64,000 nucleotides of DNA from Deinococcus aerius (GCF_002897375.1 NZ_BFAG01000004.1:189150-253149), one strand, 5' to 3'. Positions 1-18,725 are shown, counted from the stretch's first letter. Notes: a model not told the origin generated them from the sequence alone. Numbers and translations: made by a program.

Positions 1-520
<520 letters not shown>

Positions 521-563
521 TGTGGGGCTCCTCCTTGCCCATACGGGCGGGGTTGATGCCCCC

Positions 564-570
564 ATGATAA
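564..570 (-). promoter_or_regulatory. Candidate -10 element for acnA
   Basis: Read on the minus strand the bases are TTATCAT, a good -10 match about 43 nt upstream of the acnA start. No convincing -35 hexamer was seen at the right distance. The remainder of the 277-nt divergent gap up to 797 shows nothing else clear apart from TACGCT at 732-737, a weak candidate for the rightward gene. Confidence 0.35.
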
Positions 571-797
571 GCTCCGCCGCGCCCGGCGCACCCCGTCCCT
601 GTCACAGAAACACTGTTACCACTTTGGGGACTACAGATGGGAGTGCTCCTGAGTCCGTAATTCGCCCCTGCTGGGGAAGGCGTCACAGGAGGCGGGGAAA
701 GCGTTCAAGCCCCTCCCCCGCCCTTTTCGGGTACGCTGGTCCTGAACCAGCCGTTCACCCCAGCCCGACGCGCCGCCCGGCGCAGAGAGGAGCCGAC

Positions 798-1124
798 ATG
801 AGCGCAGGCGACCCCCCCCGAGGAACCGGCCCCCAGGACAACGTGCCGCAGGAGCAGGTGCAGACGAACCCCAACTGGGACACGGGCGGCGAGAAGACGC
901 CCAGTCAGGACCAGGAGAACCGCTACTGGGATCAGGTGGACGACGAGAACCGCGAGGCGGGAGAAGACACGCCCACGACGGCCCTCCCGGACGCCCCGGA
1001 GCCCAGCGCGGTGGGCCAGCACGACCGCAACCCCAGCACCTATGGGGGAATGGAACACGGGCAGCCCGCCAGCGGGGCCACGACCGATCCCGGGGCGACG
1101 GTGGACGCCGACGAGAAGATGTGA
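798..1124 (+). CDS. Small hydrophilic, probably disordered protein
   Basis: Unknown 108-residue protein. It starts at ATG 798 preceded by AGAGAGGAG, a fair ribosome binding site. The composition is striking: rich in Gly, Pro, Asp, Glu, Gln, Asn and Thr, one Leu, and no Cys, Ile or Phe. No membrane segment or signal peptide is visible, so it is probably soluble and intrinsically disordered. High glycine with extreme hydrophilicity resembles the hydrophilin class associated with desiccation tolerance, but that is an inference from composition only; no motif of LEA proteins is present. It stands alone, divergent from acnA and convergent with the polyketide synthase gene. Confidence 0.7.
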   Translation: MSAGDPPRGTGPQDNVPQEQVQTNPNWDTGGEKTPSQDQENRYWDQVDDENREAGEDTPTTALPDAPEPSAVGQHDRNPSTYGGMEHGQPASGATTDPGATVDADEKM

Positions 1125-1133
1125 GCGCGGCGG

Positions 1134-1168
1134 CAGGGGCGGGAGGACGCCACGTTCCCCCGCCCCTG
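1134..1168. terminator. Hairpin between convergent genes
   Basis: CAGGGGCGGG (1134-1143) pairs perfectly with CCCGCCCCTG (1159-1168) around a 15-nt loop. There is no T-run on either side, so termination is likely but not certain. It sits between two converging genes and could serve both. Confidence 0.55.
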
Positions 1169-1178
1169 TCCCTGAACT

Positions 1179-2240
<1,062 letters not shown>

Positions 2241-2383
2241 GCGGCATTCTCTCGTGTGCCCCGCCGCCCACCGTGGGTTCTCCCACCGTGGACCTGACGC
2301 GCTCTTCACGTTCGGGAGGGCCAAGAAAGAGTGAAGGCCGCGTTGCTCCCACGCCCTCCCCCGGCGGGTTGCACCGGCTCACT

Positions 2384-2565
2384 CTGATTCCAGAACAGCC
2401 GGAAAAGCACCGGCTGTTCTTTCATGGCCGCAGGCTCGGGGGCGGCCCCTCGCCTTTCTTGCAGAACACGAGGGAGGCCGACCCGCTCATCGTCCACCGC
2501 CGCCAGCCGGGATTCTCTGCCCCTCGCTCCACTCGGGTTCGTCTGCGGCCCACCACCATTTCGTA
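2384..2565 (+). repeat. Dispersed hairpin repeat, copy A
   Basis: Non-coding element between the polyketide synthase and cupin genes. It starts TCTGATTCC, then an 11-bp perfect stem AGAACAGCCGG (2392-2402) / CCGGCTGTTCT (2410-2420) around the 7-nt loop AAAAGCA. Further right it has CTCGCTCCACTCGGG (2523-2537) and ATTTCGTAC. Copy B at 5551 shares both blocks; copy A carries about 65 extra bases between them. Together with the promoter region of the polyketide synthase this accounts for the gene-free stretch 2241-2565. Confidence 0.75.
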
Positions 2566-2933
2566 CTACAGCCGCTCCAGCGTCTCCCGGGTGCGCTCGC
2601 CCCGCACGTCGCCCGTGTTGAGGGTCGAGGCGGGCTCGAACAGCACGGCCCAGACCTCCTCGGTCTCGGCGACGGGCAGATGCTCCACCCCGCGCGGGAC
2701 GACCTGGAACTCGCCCTCTTGCAGCAGCACGTCCCGGTCCCGGAAGCGCAGGCGGAGGGTGCCCCGAATCACCCAGAACAGTTCGTCCTCATGCTCGTGG
2801 TGGTGCCAGACGAACTCGCCGCGCAGCCGGGCGACCTTGACCTGCTGGCCGTTGAGTTCGGCGACGATCCGGGGGTTCCAGGCGTCGTCAAAGAGGGCGA
2901 ACTTCGCGGCGACGTTCACGGGCTCGGGGACGG

Positions 2934-3836
<903 letters not shown>

Positions 3837-3922
3837 GTCCTCTCCTCCACCCGGCATTCTGAGGGGCGAGGTGTGAGGAAAGGGTGGGGAGGCAGCATCA
3901 GGACCGTGTCTCCCCCCGCCCG

Positions 3923-4615
3923 TCAAAAACGTTCGCCCGAACGGGGCAGGTCCCAGATGGGCCCCCGGAAGCCGAAACGTTCGAAGATCTCCCGCGCCTC
4001 CTCGGTGGTCCACTTGTGCCAGTCCTCGTCCAGGTGTCGCCCGTACCACACCCGCGCGAAGTCGTACACCCGCTGGATGGGCTGGGCATCGCCGCGGGGC
4101 AGCGCGTGGCGCTCAGACCAAGCGTCAATCTCCGGTTCGTTTCCGAAGAGCAGCATGGTCGTGCAGGTGAAGATGACGTTGTCCCATGCCCGGGCCATCG
4201 GGATGGGAAAGTGAACCCAGAGGTTCTCCCGCACGCGGTGGTCGTCCACATGAACGGTCACTGGCGGCCCTTCCGCCCCCAGGGTGGTCCGAATGGTCAC
4301 GCCGTTCCCGCCCAGCAGGGCCGCCACCCCCAGGGAACACCACGCGCAGTTGCCCCACCACAGGCGGTCCCCCTGCGCGACCACGAAGGGCGTGGGGGCC
4401 GTGGAGAACGGGTGGATGACCCACACCTCAGGGACATGCGGGTGCAGGACGACGCCGTGATAGGCCTGAAGGTCCCGGAGGGCCCGGTTCATCACCTCCC
4501 GGTCCACGCCGAACTCCTCGGCGAGCCGGGCCCCCGAGGGGGCAAAGCCCCGGTCGACGAGATGGCGAAGAATGGCGTGATGAAGCCGGGCGTGGGTCGG
4601 CGCGGAGGCGATCAT
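3923..4615 (-). CDS. Alkylmercury lyase (MerB)-like protein with altered active site
   Basis: 230-residue protein with the MerB layout: an N-terminal winged-helix-like segment (about residues 5-60, [18 protein letters not shown]) followed by the catalytic fold. MerB cleaves carbon-mercury bonds with two Cys and one Asp (Cys96, Asp99, Cys159 in the plasmid R831b enzyme). Here Cys90 in [11 protein letters not shown] and Cys151 in [10 protein letters not shown] match the two cysteines with nearly the same spacing, but the Asp position is taken by Cys93. No other mer gene (merA, merR, merT) is nearby, so organomercurial resistance is doubtful. ATG 4615 is chosen; a GTG at 4630 is also in frame. 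Neither has a strong ribosome binding site. Confidence 0.78.
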   Translation of the reverse strand: MIASAPTHARLHHAILRHLVDRGFAPSGARLAEEFGVDREVMNRALRDLQAYHGVVLHPHVPEVWVIHPFSTAPTPFVVAQGDRLWWGNCAWCSLGVAALLGGNGVTIRTTLGAEGPPVTVHVDDHRVRENLWVHFPIPMARAWDNVIFTCTTMLLFGNEPEIDAWSERHALPRGDAQPIQRVYDFARVWYGRHLDEDWHKWTTEEAREIFERFGFRGPIWDLPRSGERF

Positions 4616-4687
4616 GTCCCACTGTGCCACAGCCCGGATGCCGCAAACGTCAGGCCCGCGTCCCCCGGGCCGAGGTCTCCCCAGCCT

Positions 4688-5539
<852 letters not shown>

Positions 5540-5550
5540 ACCGACGGGCT

Positions 5551-5672
5551 CTGATTCCAGAACAGCCGGGAAAGCACCGGCTGTTCTTCCATCGCCGCCC
5601 GTCGGTCTGCTTTGCCACTCGCTCCGCTCGGGTTCGTCTTCGACTCACCGCAATTTCGTCTCATTGGCCCCA
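5551..5672 (+). repeat. Dispersed hairpin repeat, copy B
   Basis: Most compact copy. CTGATTCC is followed by the 11-bp stem AGAACAGCCGG (5559-5569) / CCGGCTGTTCT (5577-5587) with loop GAAAGCA, then 39 nt later ACTCGCTCCGCTCGGG, ending near AATTTCGTCTCA. It lies immediately upstream of the nitroreductase start, where it could form part of the mRNA leader or promoter region. Confidence 0.8.
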
Positions 5673-5706
5673 GGCTAGCGCGGCGGGGCGCGGCGGCTGT
5701 CCCGGC

Positions 5707-6030
5707 TCACCACGCGCCCCAGGCGCCCAGGCCAAACGCCGCCGCGCACGCGAGCGCCAGCCCCCAGTGGTTCGCCCGCCCCGGCCGGGTGCGCGGCATG
5801 AGCAGCAGCAGCCCCAGCGCGGGCAGCAGCGCCCAGCCCCGCGCCCCGGCCCGCAGGCTCAGGAAGGCCGCCACCCCCACCACGGCGCACACCGCGAAAA
5901 ACAGCGCGTGGTGGGTGACGCGGGGAATGCCCCGCCGCCCGAGTTGCAGGCTCAGGCCCAGCGCGAGCAGCGCCGCGAGCAGCGCGGCGGCCAGCAGCAG
6001 GAGGGGGCGGTGCGGTTCCACGCCCGCCAT
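5707..6030 (-). CDS. Small integral membrane protein
   Basis: Unknown 107-residue protein made almost entirely of hydrophobic stretches: residues ~9-29 ([19 protein letters not shown]), ~42-60 ([18 protein letters not shown]), ~66-78 and ~88-104, so three or four membrane segments are expected. No conserved motif recognised. It is a single gene between repeat copy B and a divergently transcribed lipoprotein gene. Start at ATG 6030 with AGGAT about 14 nt upstream; a moderate case. Confidence 0.6.
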   Translation of the reverse strand: MAGVEPHRPLLLLAAALLAALLALGLSLQLGRRGIPRVTHHALFFAVCAVVGVAAFLSLRAGARGWALLPALGLLLLMPRTRPGRANHWGLALACAAAFGLGAWGAW

Positions 6031-6082
6031 GCTCGCACACCGCCCATCCTCCCGCCGGGACGTTCTCCCGGGCGGGGCGGCG

Positions 6083-6088
6083 TATCCT
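6083..6088 (+). promoter_or_regulatory. -10 box TATCCT, leaderless start
   Basis: TATCCT ends 7 nt before the ATG of the lipoprotein gene at 6096, and no ribosome binding site fits in between, so transcription probably starts at or next to the start codon. Confidence 0.55.
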
Positions 6089-6095
6089 GCGGCCC

Positions 6096-6563
6096 ATGCC
6101 CCGCCTGCCCGCCGCCCTCACGCTCGCCGCCCTGCTCTGCGCGGGGGCGACCGGGTGCGGCCCGAAGGAGCAGGTGGACCTGACGGCCCGGGTCCTCTTC
6201 ACCGCCAACGGCAGCTACGACGCCCAGGCCGATATCCGCGACCGGATCGGCGGCGTGCTGCGGCGGGTCGCCTGGACCACCCGGCCCCCGCTGGACGCCC
6301 GCGCGGTCACCGTGCGCTTTGACGGCAACGCCCGCACCACGATCTGGGAGATGAGGATCGAGGCCCCCGGCTTCCGCGCGGCGGACCTCGCGGGTGAGGG
6401 GGCCCGGACGGTCAGGACGCCGGAGGGGGAGGCCATCCATCCGACCTCGGGCCGCCTCGCCGACGTGCTCATCCTCCCCACGCCGGGGGGCCTGCGCCTG
6501 CTCAGCCGCGGGTTCGTGGCCGAGCAGGAACCGGCGCTGTATTCCGCGTTCGAGCAGCGGTGA
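6096..6563 (+). CDS. Putative lipoprotein of unknown function
   Basis: 155-residue exported protein. The N terminus [21 protein letters not shown] is a lipoprotein signal with the lipid-accepting Cys probably at residue 21. The mature part has no family I recognise; it contains several beta-strand-like segments ([55 protein letters not shown]) and looks like one small domain. The start at 6096 is supported by the TATCCT box 7 nt upstream (leaderless). Convergent with ndk, from which it is separated by 51 nt. Confidence 0.72.
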   Translation: MPRLPAALTLAALLCAGATGCGPKEQVDLTARVLFTANGSYDAQADIRDRIGGVLRRVAWTTRPPLDARAVTVRFDGNARTTIWEMRIEAPGFRAADLAGEGARTVRTPEGEAIHPTSGRLADVLILPTPGGLRLLSRGFVAEQEPALYSAFEQR

Positions 6564-6614
6564 AGGAGAAGGGGGAGCAGAGGCACGCGCCCCCGCTCCC
6601 CCTGGCCGCGCTGC

Positions 6615-7031
6615 TCAGGCGAGCAGTTCGCCCTCGCCGAAGAACAGCGCCAGCTCGCGGGCCGCGCTCTCGGGCGAGTCGCTGCCGTGGGTCACGTTCT
6701 CGCCCGTCGTGGTGGCGAAGTCGGCGCGGATGGTGCCGGGCGCGGCGTTGGCCGGGTTGGTGGCCCCCATCATCGCGCGCCAGCCGGTGATGGCGTTCTC
6801 GCCCTCCAGCGCGATGGCGACGACCGGCCCGCCCGTGATGAAGTCCACGAGTTCCCCGAAAAAGGGCCGCTCGCGGTGCTCGGCGTAGTGGGTTTCCGCC
6901 ACATCGCGGGGGATCAGCATCTGCTTGAGGCCCACGACGCGGTAGCCCTTGCGCTGGATGCGGGCGAGAATCTCGGGGGTCAGGCCGCGGCGCACGCCGT
7001 CGGGCTTGATCATGGCAAAGGTGCGTTCCAT
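6615..7031 (-). CDS. ndk: Nucleoside diphosphate kinase
   Basis: 138-residue cytosolic enzyme that transfers the gamma-phosphate of ATP to other nucleoside diphosphates through a phospho-histidine. The catalytic His115 is in the signature [12 protein letters not shown]; the N terminus [13 protein letters not shown] and [14 protein letters not shown] are typical, and the length matches the family. The Lys at position 9 and Arg-rich segment that bind the nucleotide phosphates are present. Monocistronic, followed upstream by the hairpin-repeat region; a TATCCT box lies 10 nt before the ATG, and no good ribosome binding site is visible. Confidence 0.97.
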   Translation of the reverse strand: MERTFAMIKPDGVRRGLTPEILARIQRKGYRVVGLKQMLIPRDVAETHYAEHRERPFFGELVDFITGGPVVAIALEGENAITGWRAMMGATNPANAAPGTIRADFATTTGENVTHGSDSPESAARELALFFGEGELLA

Positions 7032-7041
7032 ACCGCCCGCG

Positions 7042-7047
7042 AGGATA
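7042..7047 (-). promoter_or_regulatory. -10 box TATCCT for ndk
   Basis: On the minus strand TATCCT ends 10 nt before the ndk ATG, implying a leaderless or very short-leader mRNA. The spacing is longer than the 5-7 nt seen at other genes here. Confidence 0.45.
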
Positions 7048-7075
7048 GCAGGGCCGGGGGCCCTCATAGCGGTGA

Positions 7076-7112
7076 CCACATGACCTGAAGGGTTTCCCTT
7101 CAGGTCATGTGG
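7076..7112. repeat. Perfect 17-bp inverted repeat
   Basis: CCACATGACCTGAAGGG (7076-7092) is followed by TTT and then its exact complement (7096-7112). It lies between the divergent ends of ndk (start) and the MerR gene (end), directly adjoining hairpin repeat copy C. There is no T-run after either arm. It may be part of the repeat element or a separate strong hairpin. Confidence 0.8.
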
Positions 7113-7200
7113 GACGAGTGGAGCGAGTAACCGCAACAGACAGCGGTTGTAGTGGAGTTGAAGGGGGTGCTTTCCCCCCTTCAACGTAACGGAATACCGC
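7113..7200 (-). repeat. Dispersed hairpin repeat, copy C
   Basis: Read on the minus strand it has ATTCCG, then an 11-bp perfect stem GTTGAAGGGGG / CCCCCTTCAAC (7175-7185 with 7157-7167) around loop GAAAGCA, then 38 nt later ACTCGCTCCACTCG. Loop, stem length, spacing and flanks match copies A and B, while the stem sequence is completely different yet still perfectly paired. Confidence 0.75.
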
Positions 7201-7202
7201 TG

Positions 7203-8009
7203 TCAGGCGGGCCGCACCGGAATCTGAAGCTCAGTCACCTGCGCCTCCTCGTCGGCGCTGGACTGGAGATACACCTCCCGCACGGGGCCGTCGGGGGCAA
7301 ACCCCTCCCGCGCCATCCAGGCGAGCAGGGCGGCGTAGGGCTCACCCAGCCGTTCATAGCTGCCCGTGTGGACGGTCGAGGCGACCCGCGCGGCGGGCAG
7401 CTCGGCGAGGTGAACCCGCCCGTCCGGGAGGCCGGACTCGGGCACGTCGCCCTCGAAGTCCCCGGCGACCTCCAGCTCGATCCGCTCCTCGCTCTGATAG
7501 CCCCCGCCGTGCCAGACGACCGCGCAGGGCTGAACGCCGCGCAGCCCGGTCACCTCGAAGGTGCGGCCGAGTTCCCCGAACAGCTCCCCCAGCGGGGCGG
7601 CGACGTGCCGGTAGTCGGGGGCGAATGTCCGGGCGGCCAGAACGGGGGAGGCCGGAAGGTCCTTGAGTTCGACCTGATACTGTTCCATACGTCGCTCCTG
7701 GCACAGCACCTCGTCGAGGCGCCGGATTTGCCCGTCGAGCGCGTCACGCTGGGCCAGCAGCTCGGCGCGGCGGCGGGCGAGGAGGGGGGTGGAGGGCAGC
7801 CCGTCCGGCACCCGCCCGATCTCGTCGAGCGTGAGGCCCAGGGCCTTGAGGGCGAGGATGCGCCTCAGGTCGGCGAGCTGCGCGGGCGCGTACAGGCGGT
7901 GCCCGCTCTCCGTCGTGAGGGCGGGCCTGAGGAGGCCGAGGTCGTCATAGTGGTGCAGCGTGCGGACGCTGACCCCGGCCATGCGGGCGAGTTCTCCGAT
8001 CTTGAACAT
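7203..8009 (-). CDS. MerR-family regulator with GyrI-like effector domain
   Basis: 268-residue transcription regulator. Residues 1-70 form the MerR winged helix ([23 protein letters not shown], then [16 protein letters not shown]), followed by a coiled-coil dimer helix (about 75-110). The C-terminal half (about 112-268, starting [17 protein letters not shown]) looks like the GyrI/BmrR-type small-molecule binding domain, so it is a one-component sensor, perhaps of hydrophobic drugs. No drug transporter lies next to it: the flanking genes are ndk and an M3 peptidase, so the targets are unknown. Confidence 0.88.
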   Translation of the reverse strand: MFKIGELARMAGVSVRTLHHYDDLGLLRPALTTESGHRLYAPAQLADLRRILALKALGLTLDEIGRVPDGLPSTPLLARRRAELLAQRDALDGQIRRLDEVLCQERRMEQYQVELKDLPASPVLAARTFAPDYRHVAAPLGELFGELGRTFEVTGLRGVQPCAVVWHGGGYQSEERIELEVAGDFEGDVPESGLPDGRVHLAELPAARVASTVHTGSYERLGEPYAALLAWMAREGFAPDGPVREVYLQSSADEEAQVTELQIPVRPA

Positions 8010-8131
8010 ACCTTCCCCGCGCGGGGACCCTCATCCTGACGCCTCACGCCGCGTCAGGATCAAGGGGTCAACCCCGCCCCGACAGAACGAACCGGCCCCC
8101 ACCTCCGCGAGGGCCGGTCCCCTGTTCGCAT

Positions 8132-10210
<2,079 letters not shown>

Positions 10211-10217
10211 GGGGGCG

Positions 10218-10223
10218 AGTATA
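10218..10223 (-). promoter_or_regulatory. -10 box TATACT, leaderless start
   Basis: Minus-strand TATACT ends 7 nt before the ATG at 10210 of the M3 peptidase gene. It argues against the in-frame ATG 27 nt further upstream. Confidence 0.6.
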
Positions 10224-10319
10224 GAGAGCGCCGCCATGAGACGGGGCCGGAATGGGGCTGGGGGCTCCTGGGCCAAACGGCGGATTGCGCGGCGGGGAGG
10301 GGCTGTGCTGTGCTGCCCC

Positions 10320-11309
10320 ATGGACGAGCCGACCCTCCCCCCGACGCCCGGCCTCACGCTCCGGCCCGCCATGCCCGCCGACCTCCCCGCCGTCGCCGCG
10401 CTGCTGACCCGGGCGCACCCCGAGTCCCCGGTCACGCCCGAGGAGCTGGAGATGCTGGACGCCCGCCGCCTCCCCGGTGAGCCGCACGTCCGCACCCTCG
10501 CCGAGCAGGAGGGGTGTCCCGTCGGTCTGGCCGAAACCGGCGTTCCCCGGATGGACAGCCACGACGGCTGGCTGGACGTGACCGTGCGGACGCTGCCGGA
10601 ACTCGCCGGGGGGCAGGTGGCAGAGGTCCTCTTCGCCCACGCGGAGGGGCACGCCCTCGCGCATGGCGCCCACACCCTGGTCACCCGTGTGCGCGAGGAC
10701 TGGTGGGAAAAGCCCTTCTACGAGGCGCGCGGGTACGCCGAGCACGACCGGATGTGGATCAGCACCCTCGACCTGCGGACGCTGGACTTCGCGCGTTTCG
10801 CCGGGCTGGAGGAGCGGGTCAGGGAGGCGGGTGTGCGAATCGCCCCCTTGAGCGATCTCGTGAGGAACTTCGACGAGGCCGCGCAGCGCCGCCTCTACGC
10901 CCTGGTCGCCGCCCTGCTGCGGGACGTGCCGACGACCACGCCCATAGAAGTGTGGCCCTTTGAAACGTGGCAACTGCGGGTGGCGGGGCGCATCCACCCC
11001 GAGGGCCTGTTCCTCGCCGTGGCCCCGGACGGCGAGTGGGTGGGGTTAAGCGAGCTGTACCTCCCCATTCCCGCGCGCCCCGGCACCCTGCACAACGGGC
11101 TGACGGGCGTGCTCCCGGCCTGGCGCGGACGGGGAATCGCCCTCGCCCTCAAGGTGGCCGCCGCGCGGGCCGGGCTCGCCCGGGGGTTCACCCACTCCCG
11201 GACCAGCAACCACTCCATCAACCACCCCATGCTCGCCGTCAACGAACGGCTGGGGTTCGTGCGGGAGGCGGCGCTGGTGACGCTGAGGCGGACGGTGAGT
11301 CGTCAGTAG
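10320..11309 (+). CDS. Tandem GNAT-family acetyltransferase
   Basis: 329-residue protein with two GCN5-related N-acetyltransferase domains, about residues 10-150 and 160-329. The C-terminal one carries an acetyl-CoA binding segment [20 protein letters not shown] (R/Q-x-x-G-x-G/A type) and ends in [13 protein letters not shown], typical of the fold; the N-terminal one looks degenerate ([21 protein letters not shown]). The substrate is unknown. It starts at ATG 10320; a purine-rich stretch lies too far upstream to be a convincing ribosome binding site. Convergent with queA. Confidence 0.86.
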   Translation: MDEPTLPPTPGLTLRPAMPADLPAVAALLTRAHPESPVTPEELEMLDARRLPGEPHVRTLAEQEGCPVGLAETGVPRMDSHDGWLDVTVRTLPELAGGQVAEVLFAHAEGHALAHGAHTLVTRVREDWWEKPFYEARGYAEHDRMWISTLDLRTLDFARFAGLEERVREAGVRIAPLSDLVRNFDEAAQRRLYALVAALLRDVPTTTPIEVWPFETWQLRVAGRIHPEGLFLAVAPDGEWVGLSELYLPIPARPGTLHNGLTGVLPAWRGRGIALALKVAAARAGLARGFTHSRTSNHSINHPMLAVNERLGFVREAALVTLRRTVSRQ

Positions 11310-11362
11310 GGAGGGGGGAATAGAAAAGGCGCGCGCTTCAGCCTGTCCTTTCCCACTCCCCA

Positions 11363-12451
<1,089 letters not shown>

Positions 12452-12454
12452 CGC

Positions 12455-13000
<546 letters not shown>

Positions 13001-13131
13001 TGGGTGTTCTCCTGTTGGGTGGGGCTGGAAAAGAGGGGCCGTTGAAAAAGGGCCTCGCCGGGGGCGGGCGCAGGCAGCATAGAGCATTCGGCGAATTGAG
13101 GGCAGCCTCCGGTGACGCCTACCCTGCCCGT

Positions 13132-13590
13132 GTGTCCTGTGTCCTACGCGCTTACGGCTCCGAATTTGACGTTGACCGCTACTTGGCGCAGGTGGAGCTG
13201 ACAGAGCTGCTCATCATCGTCCGGCGTAAAGGTCTGCGGCGGTATGAACGGCAGGAAAACCCTGACACGATTTCCGGGTTCAATCTCACCGTCAGCGAGG
13301 CCGAGTTCACGGACCTCGACGGGCAGCAGGCCGACGCCCTGGCCTTTCTGAAGAAATACGAGCGCGAGTTGGAACTGCTCGCCGCCTTTCCGGGTGTGCA
13401 GGATGTTGTTCTCGATTTCGGAATCGAGGATCGGGACGTGGCCGCACAGGCGGACTACTTCTCACCCGAACTGCTGGGAAGGATGGGACGGCTCAACATC
13501 GGTTTGGTCGTGTCCCGCTATCCACGGGATGAGCCACCGACCGAGACTGGAGACTTAATCCCCTCCGAAGACCGAGACAGGTCACCCTGA
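13132..13590 (+). CDS. Hypothetical protein, possibly DUF4279-like
   Basis: 152-residue protein of unknown function. The opening VSCVLRAYGSEFDVDRYL followed by a beta-strand-rich domain with an LRRYERQENPDTISGFNLTVSEAEF segment recalls DUF4279 proteins, which are small and often strain-variable; I am not certain. GTG 13132 is chosen because similarity begins there; the frame stays open further upstream but with low-complexity residues. Base composition is lower in GC than its neighbours and codon use is less biased, which could mean recent acquisition. Its last codons and stop lie inside the repeat that follows. Confidence 0.6.
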   Translation: MSCVLRAYGSEFDVDRYLAQVELTELLIIVRRKGLRRYERQENPDTISGFNLTVSEAEFTDLDGQQADALAFLKKYERELELLAAFPGVQDVVLDFGIEDRDVAAQADYFSPELLGRMGRLNIGLVVSRYPRDEPPTETGDLIPSEDRDRSP

Positions 13591-13654
13591 GCCGTAGACG
13601 AAGGGTCTCCACACGGCGCGGCGTGCGGATGCTTCACTCCGTTCGGCATGGCAA
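13581..13654. repeat. Intergenic repeat-like element
   Basis: The pair TCACCCTGAGC...GAAGGGTCTCC and GATGCTTCACTCC...TTCGGCATGGC has the look of a widespread short intergenic repeat (CACCCTGAGC-AGCGAAGGGTCT type) known from many bacterial genomes. ACCCT and AGGGT can pair across it. Only one copy is in this window, so the assignment rests on memory of the sequence type. The stop codon of the preceding gene is inside it. Confidence 0.4.
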
Positions 13655-13712
13655 CGGGGGCCTGACCCCTTCCCCACTAACCAACCCCCTCCCCCTCCTT
13701 CCCTGGCGCGGG

Positions 13713-13718
13713 TAGCCT
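13713..13718 (+). promoter_or_regulatory. -10 box TAGCCT, leaderless start
   Basis: TAGCCT lies 6 nt before the ATG at 13725 of the aminotransferase gene, with no ribosome binding site; it fixes the start there. Confidence 0.6.
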
Positions 13719-13724
13719 GTGGGC

Positions 13725-14999
<1,275 letters not shown>

Positions 15000-15102
15000 G
15001 GCCGGGCCATCCCCGCGTGGCCTCCCCGCGGCTGGCCCTGTCCCCCGCGCCCGGACGCGTGCCAGCTTGACCTCCCGTCCCCGCTGCGCCGAGGATAGCC
15101 CC

Positions 15103-15600
<498 letters not shown>

Positions 15601-15728
15601 GCACCCGCTGGCGCAGTCCGGCAGGATGCCCCCACCCCGCGTGAAGCCGGGCTTTTTGCGGGAAGGACCCGGATCAGCCGGGCCGCCGCGAACGCCCCCG
15701 AATCCAGGTGGCCCGGGTCACAGCGAAT

Positions 15729-15749
15729 CGTTCAACGTTAAGCTATCAT
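15729..15749 (+). promoter_or_regulatory. Promoter and possible MarR operator
   Basis: TATCAT (15744-15749) ends 6 nt before the ATG at 15756, a leaderless arrangement. Just upstream CGTTCAACG (15729-15737) is a short palindrome and AACGTT overlaps it, placed where the -35 region would be, so a repressor bound there would block transcription. Operator role is inferred. Confidence 0.45.
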
Positions 15750-15755
15750 AGCCGC

Positions 15756-17408
<1,653 letters not shown>

Positions 17409-17417
17409 GGGGAGGGC

Positions 17418-18116
17418 CTACTTCAACAACGCCGCCACCGGCACGACCTCCGCGTTCGGCCCCTCGAAGCCCGGGGTGTAGGCGCGGACGATGAACACGG
17501 CGCGGTTGCCCCGCACGTACACGCGCTCCAGGGCGTAACGGGCGGCGCACTCCCGCCCGGCGGGCAGAACACGGTCGCTCTGGACGGTCTGCCCGTTGAC
17601 CGTCAGGGTGAACCCGGCGGGTCCTTCCCCACGCGGGAGCAATTCGGAAAAGCGGCAGCCCGAGGGCAGGCGCCGCACACTCAGGCGCACCGGGACGGGC
17701 CGCGTCCACAGGCGCACGGGCGCGACGAGGGTGCTGCCCGCGGGCGTGCCCTCGGTCCAGACGGGCGCATGGGTAGGGACCGGCTGGGCGAAGACGGGCC
17801 GCGCCGCGCGCCCGGAGGCCAGGCCCAGCGGGGCGAGGCGGGAGCGCTCACGGGCCAGCAGGGCGCTCACCACGGCGGGGACGGGCCGCGTCCCGGACTG
17901 GGCGGAGGCCCGGAGCAGCGTGCGGCCCGTCCGGGTGTCGAGGGCCTGCGCGGCGGCGTAGCTGAAGCCGCTGCCGTCCAGCACGCCCGCCGTCAGCACC
18001 AGCGCCCGGGTGCCGTCCGCCGAAAAGGTCACCTGCCGCACGTCCAGGCGGTTTCCGGCCAGGGCCGCCGAGGCGAGGGCCAGCAGGGTCAGCGCGGTCG
18101 TCCGCAGGGCACGCAT
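17418..18116 (-). CDS. Exported protein, possibly DUF2259 family
   Basis: 232-residue protein with a cleavable signal peptide (MRALRTTALTLLALASAALA). The mature region begins NRLDVRQVTFSADGTRALVLTAGVLDGSGFSYAAAQALDTRTGRTL, which recalls the DUF2259 secreted-protein family; no enzymatic motif is visible. Two Cys (in SGCRF and RECAARY) may form a disulphide outside the membrane. ATG 18116 follows GGGGAGGTT, a strong ribosome binding site, in contrast to the leaderless genes around it. Convergent with the fused dioxygenase gene, only 9 nt apart. Confidence 0.68.
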   Translation of the reverse strand: MRALRTTALTLLALASAALAGNRLDVRQVTFSADGTRALVLTAGVLDGSGFSYAAAQALDTRTGRTLLRASAQSGTRPVPAVVSALLARERSRLAPLGLASGRAARPVFAQPVPTHAPVWTEGTPAGSTLVAPVRLWTRPVPVRLSVRRLPSGCRFSELLPRGEGPAGFTLTVNGQTVQSDRVLPAGRECAARYALERVYVRGNRAVFIVRAYTPGFEGPNAEVVPVAALLK

Positions 18117-18186
18117 AGGGGAACCTCCCCACCCAGCTTAGCCGTTCGGGAGGTTCGGGACGCTGGCCTCCCCTCTCAACGCTGGC

Positions 18187-18693
18187 TCAGAAGCGGACGC
18201 TCGCCAGCACGCGGCTGAACAGGGCGTTGCTGGTCTTGTAGCGTTCGGGCGTGTCGGTGATCTGGAAGGAGTAGAGGTTCTTTGCCCCGTTGCCGAACCA
18301 GACCCGCAGGCGCAGGTTGCCCTTGGGGTGAGACAGCCCGTACTCGCGCTCGACGCCGCGGACGCCGCCGTAGCTGACGTTGCGGCCCCGGTAGAGCTTG
18401 AGCTTGGCCCCGGATTGCTGAACACCCGCCTCGAAGTTGCGGAACTCCTGCTTGAGTTCCGTGTTCTTGCCGTTCTTGGGCGCGTACAGCAGCCGGATCA
18501 TGCTGGCGGGCGGCGTCTTGCTGGAAACCACGGTTACCCCGGCCAAGCCATCCCCCAGGTCCATAATCAGCCAGTCCTTGGGAAGGCTGACCGTGAAGGG
18601 CAGCTTGAGGTTCTTGAAGGGCACGAGGGTCTGTGCCCCCGCGCCGCCCAGCAGCAGGGCAGCGGCGAGCGCAACGGGCAGGGAGAGCTTCAT
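18187..18693 (-). CDS. Exported protein of unknown function
   Basis: 168-residue protein with signal peptide MKLSLPVALAAALLLGGAGA and cleavage expected before QTLVPF. The mature part, LPFTVSLPKDWLIMDLGDG...VTVVSSKTPPASMIRLLY, resembles the class of small exported proteins with a domain of unknown function that begins with FSV-x-LP-x-GW-like strands (PsbP/DUF-type fold); I cannot name a family with certainty. ATG 18693 is chosen because TACGGT lies 6 nt upstream; an earlier in-frame ATG would sit ahead of the signal peptide. Confidence 0.65.
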   Translation of the reverse strand: MKLSLPVALAAALLLGGAGAQTLVPFKNLKLPFTVSLPKDWLIMDLGDGLAGVTVVSSKTPPASMIRLLYAPKNGKNTELKQEFRNFEAGVQQSGAKLKLYRGRNVSYGGVRGVEREYGLSHPKGNLRLRVWFGNGAKNLYSFQITDTPERYKTSNALFSRVLASVRF

Positions 18694-18699
18694 GGGGGC

Positions 18700-18705
18700 A
18701 CCGTA
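18700..18705 (-). promoter_or_regulatory. -10 box TACGGT, leaderless start
   Basis: Minus-strand TACGGT is followed after 6 nt by ATG 18693. No ribosome binding site fits in the gap. Confidence 0.5.
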
Positions 18706-18725
18706 CCGCACGTGCATGAGGGGCG

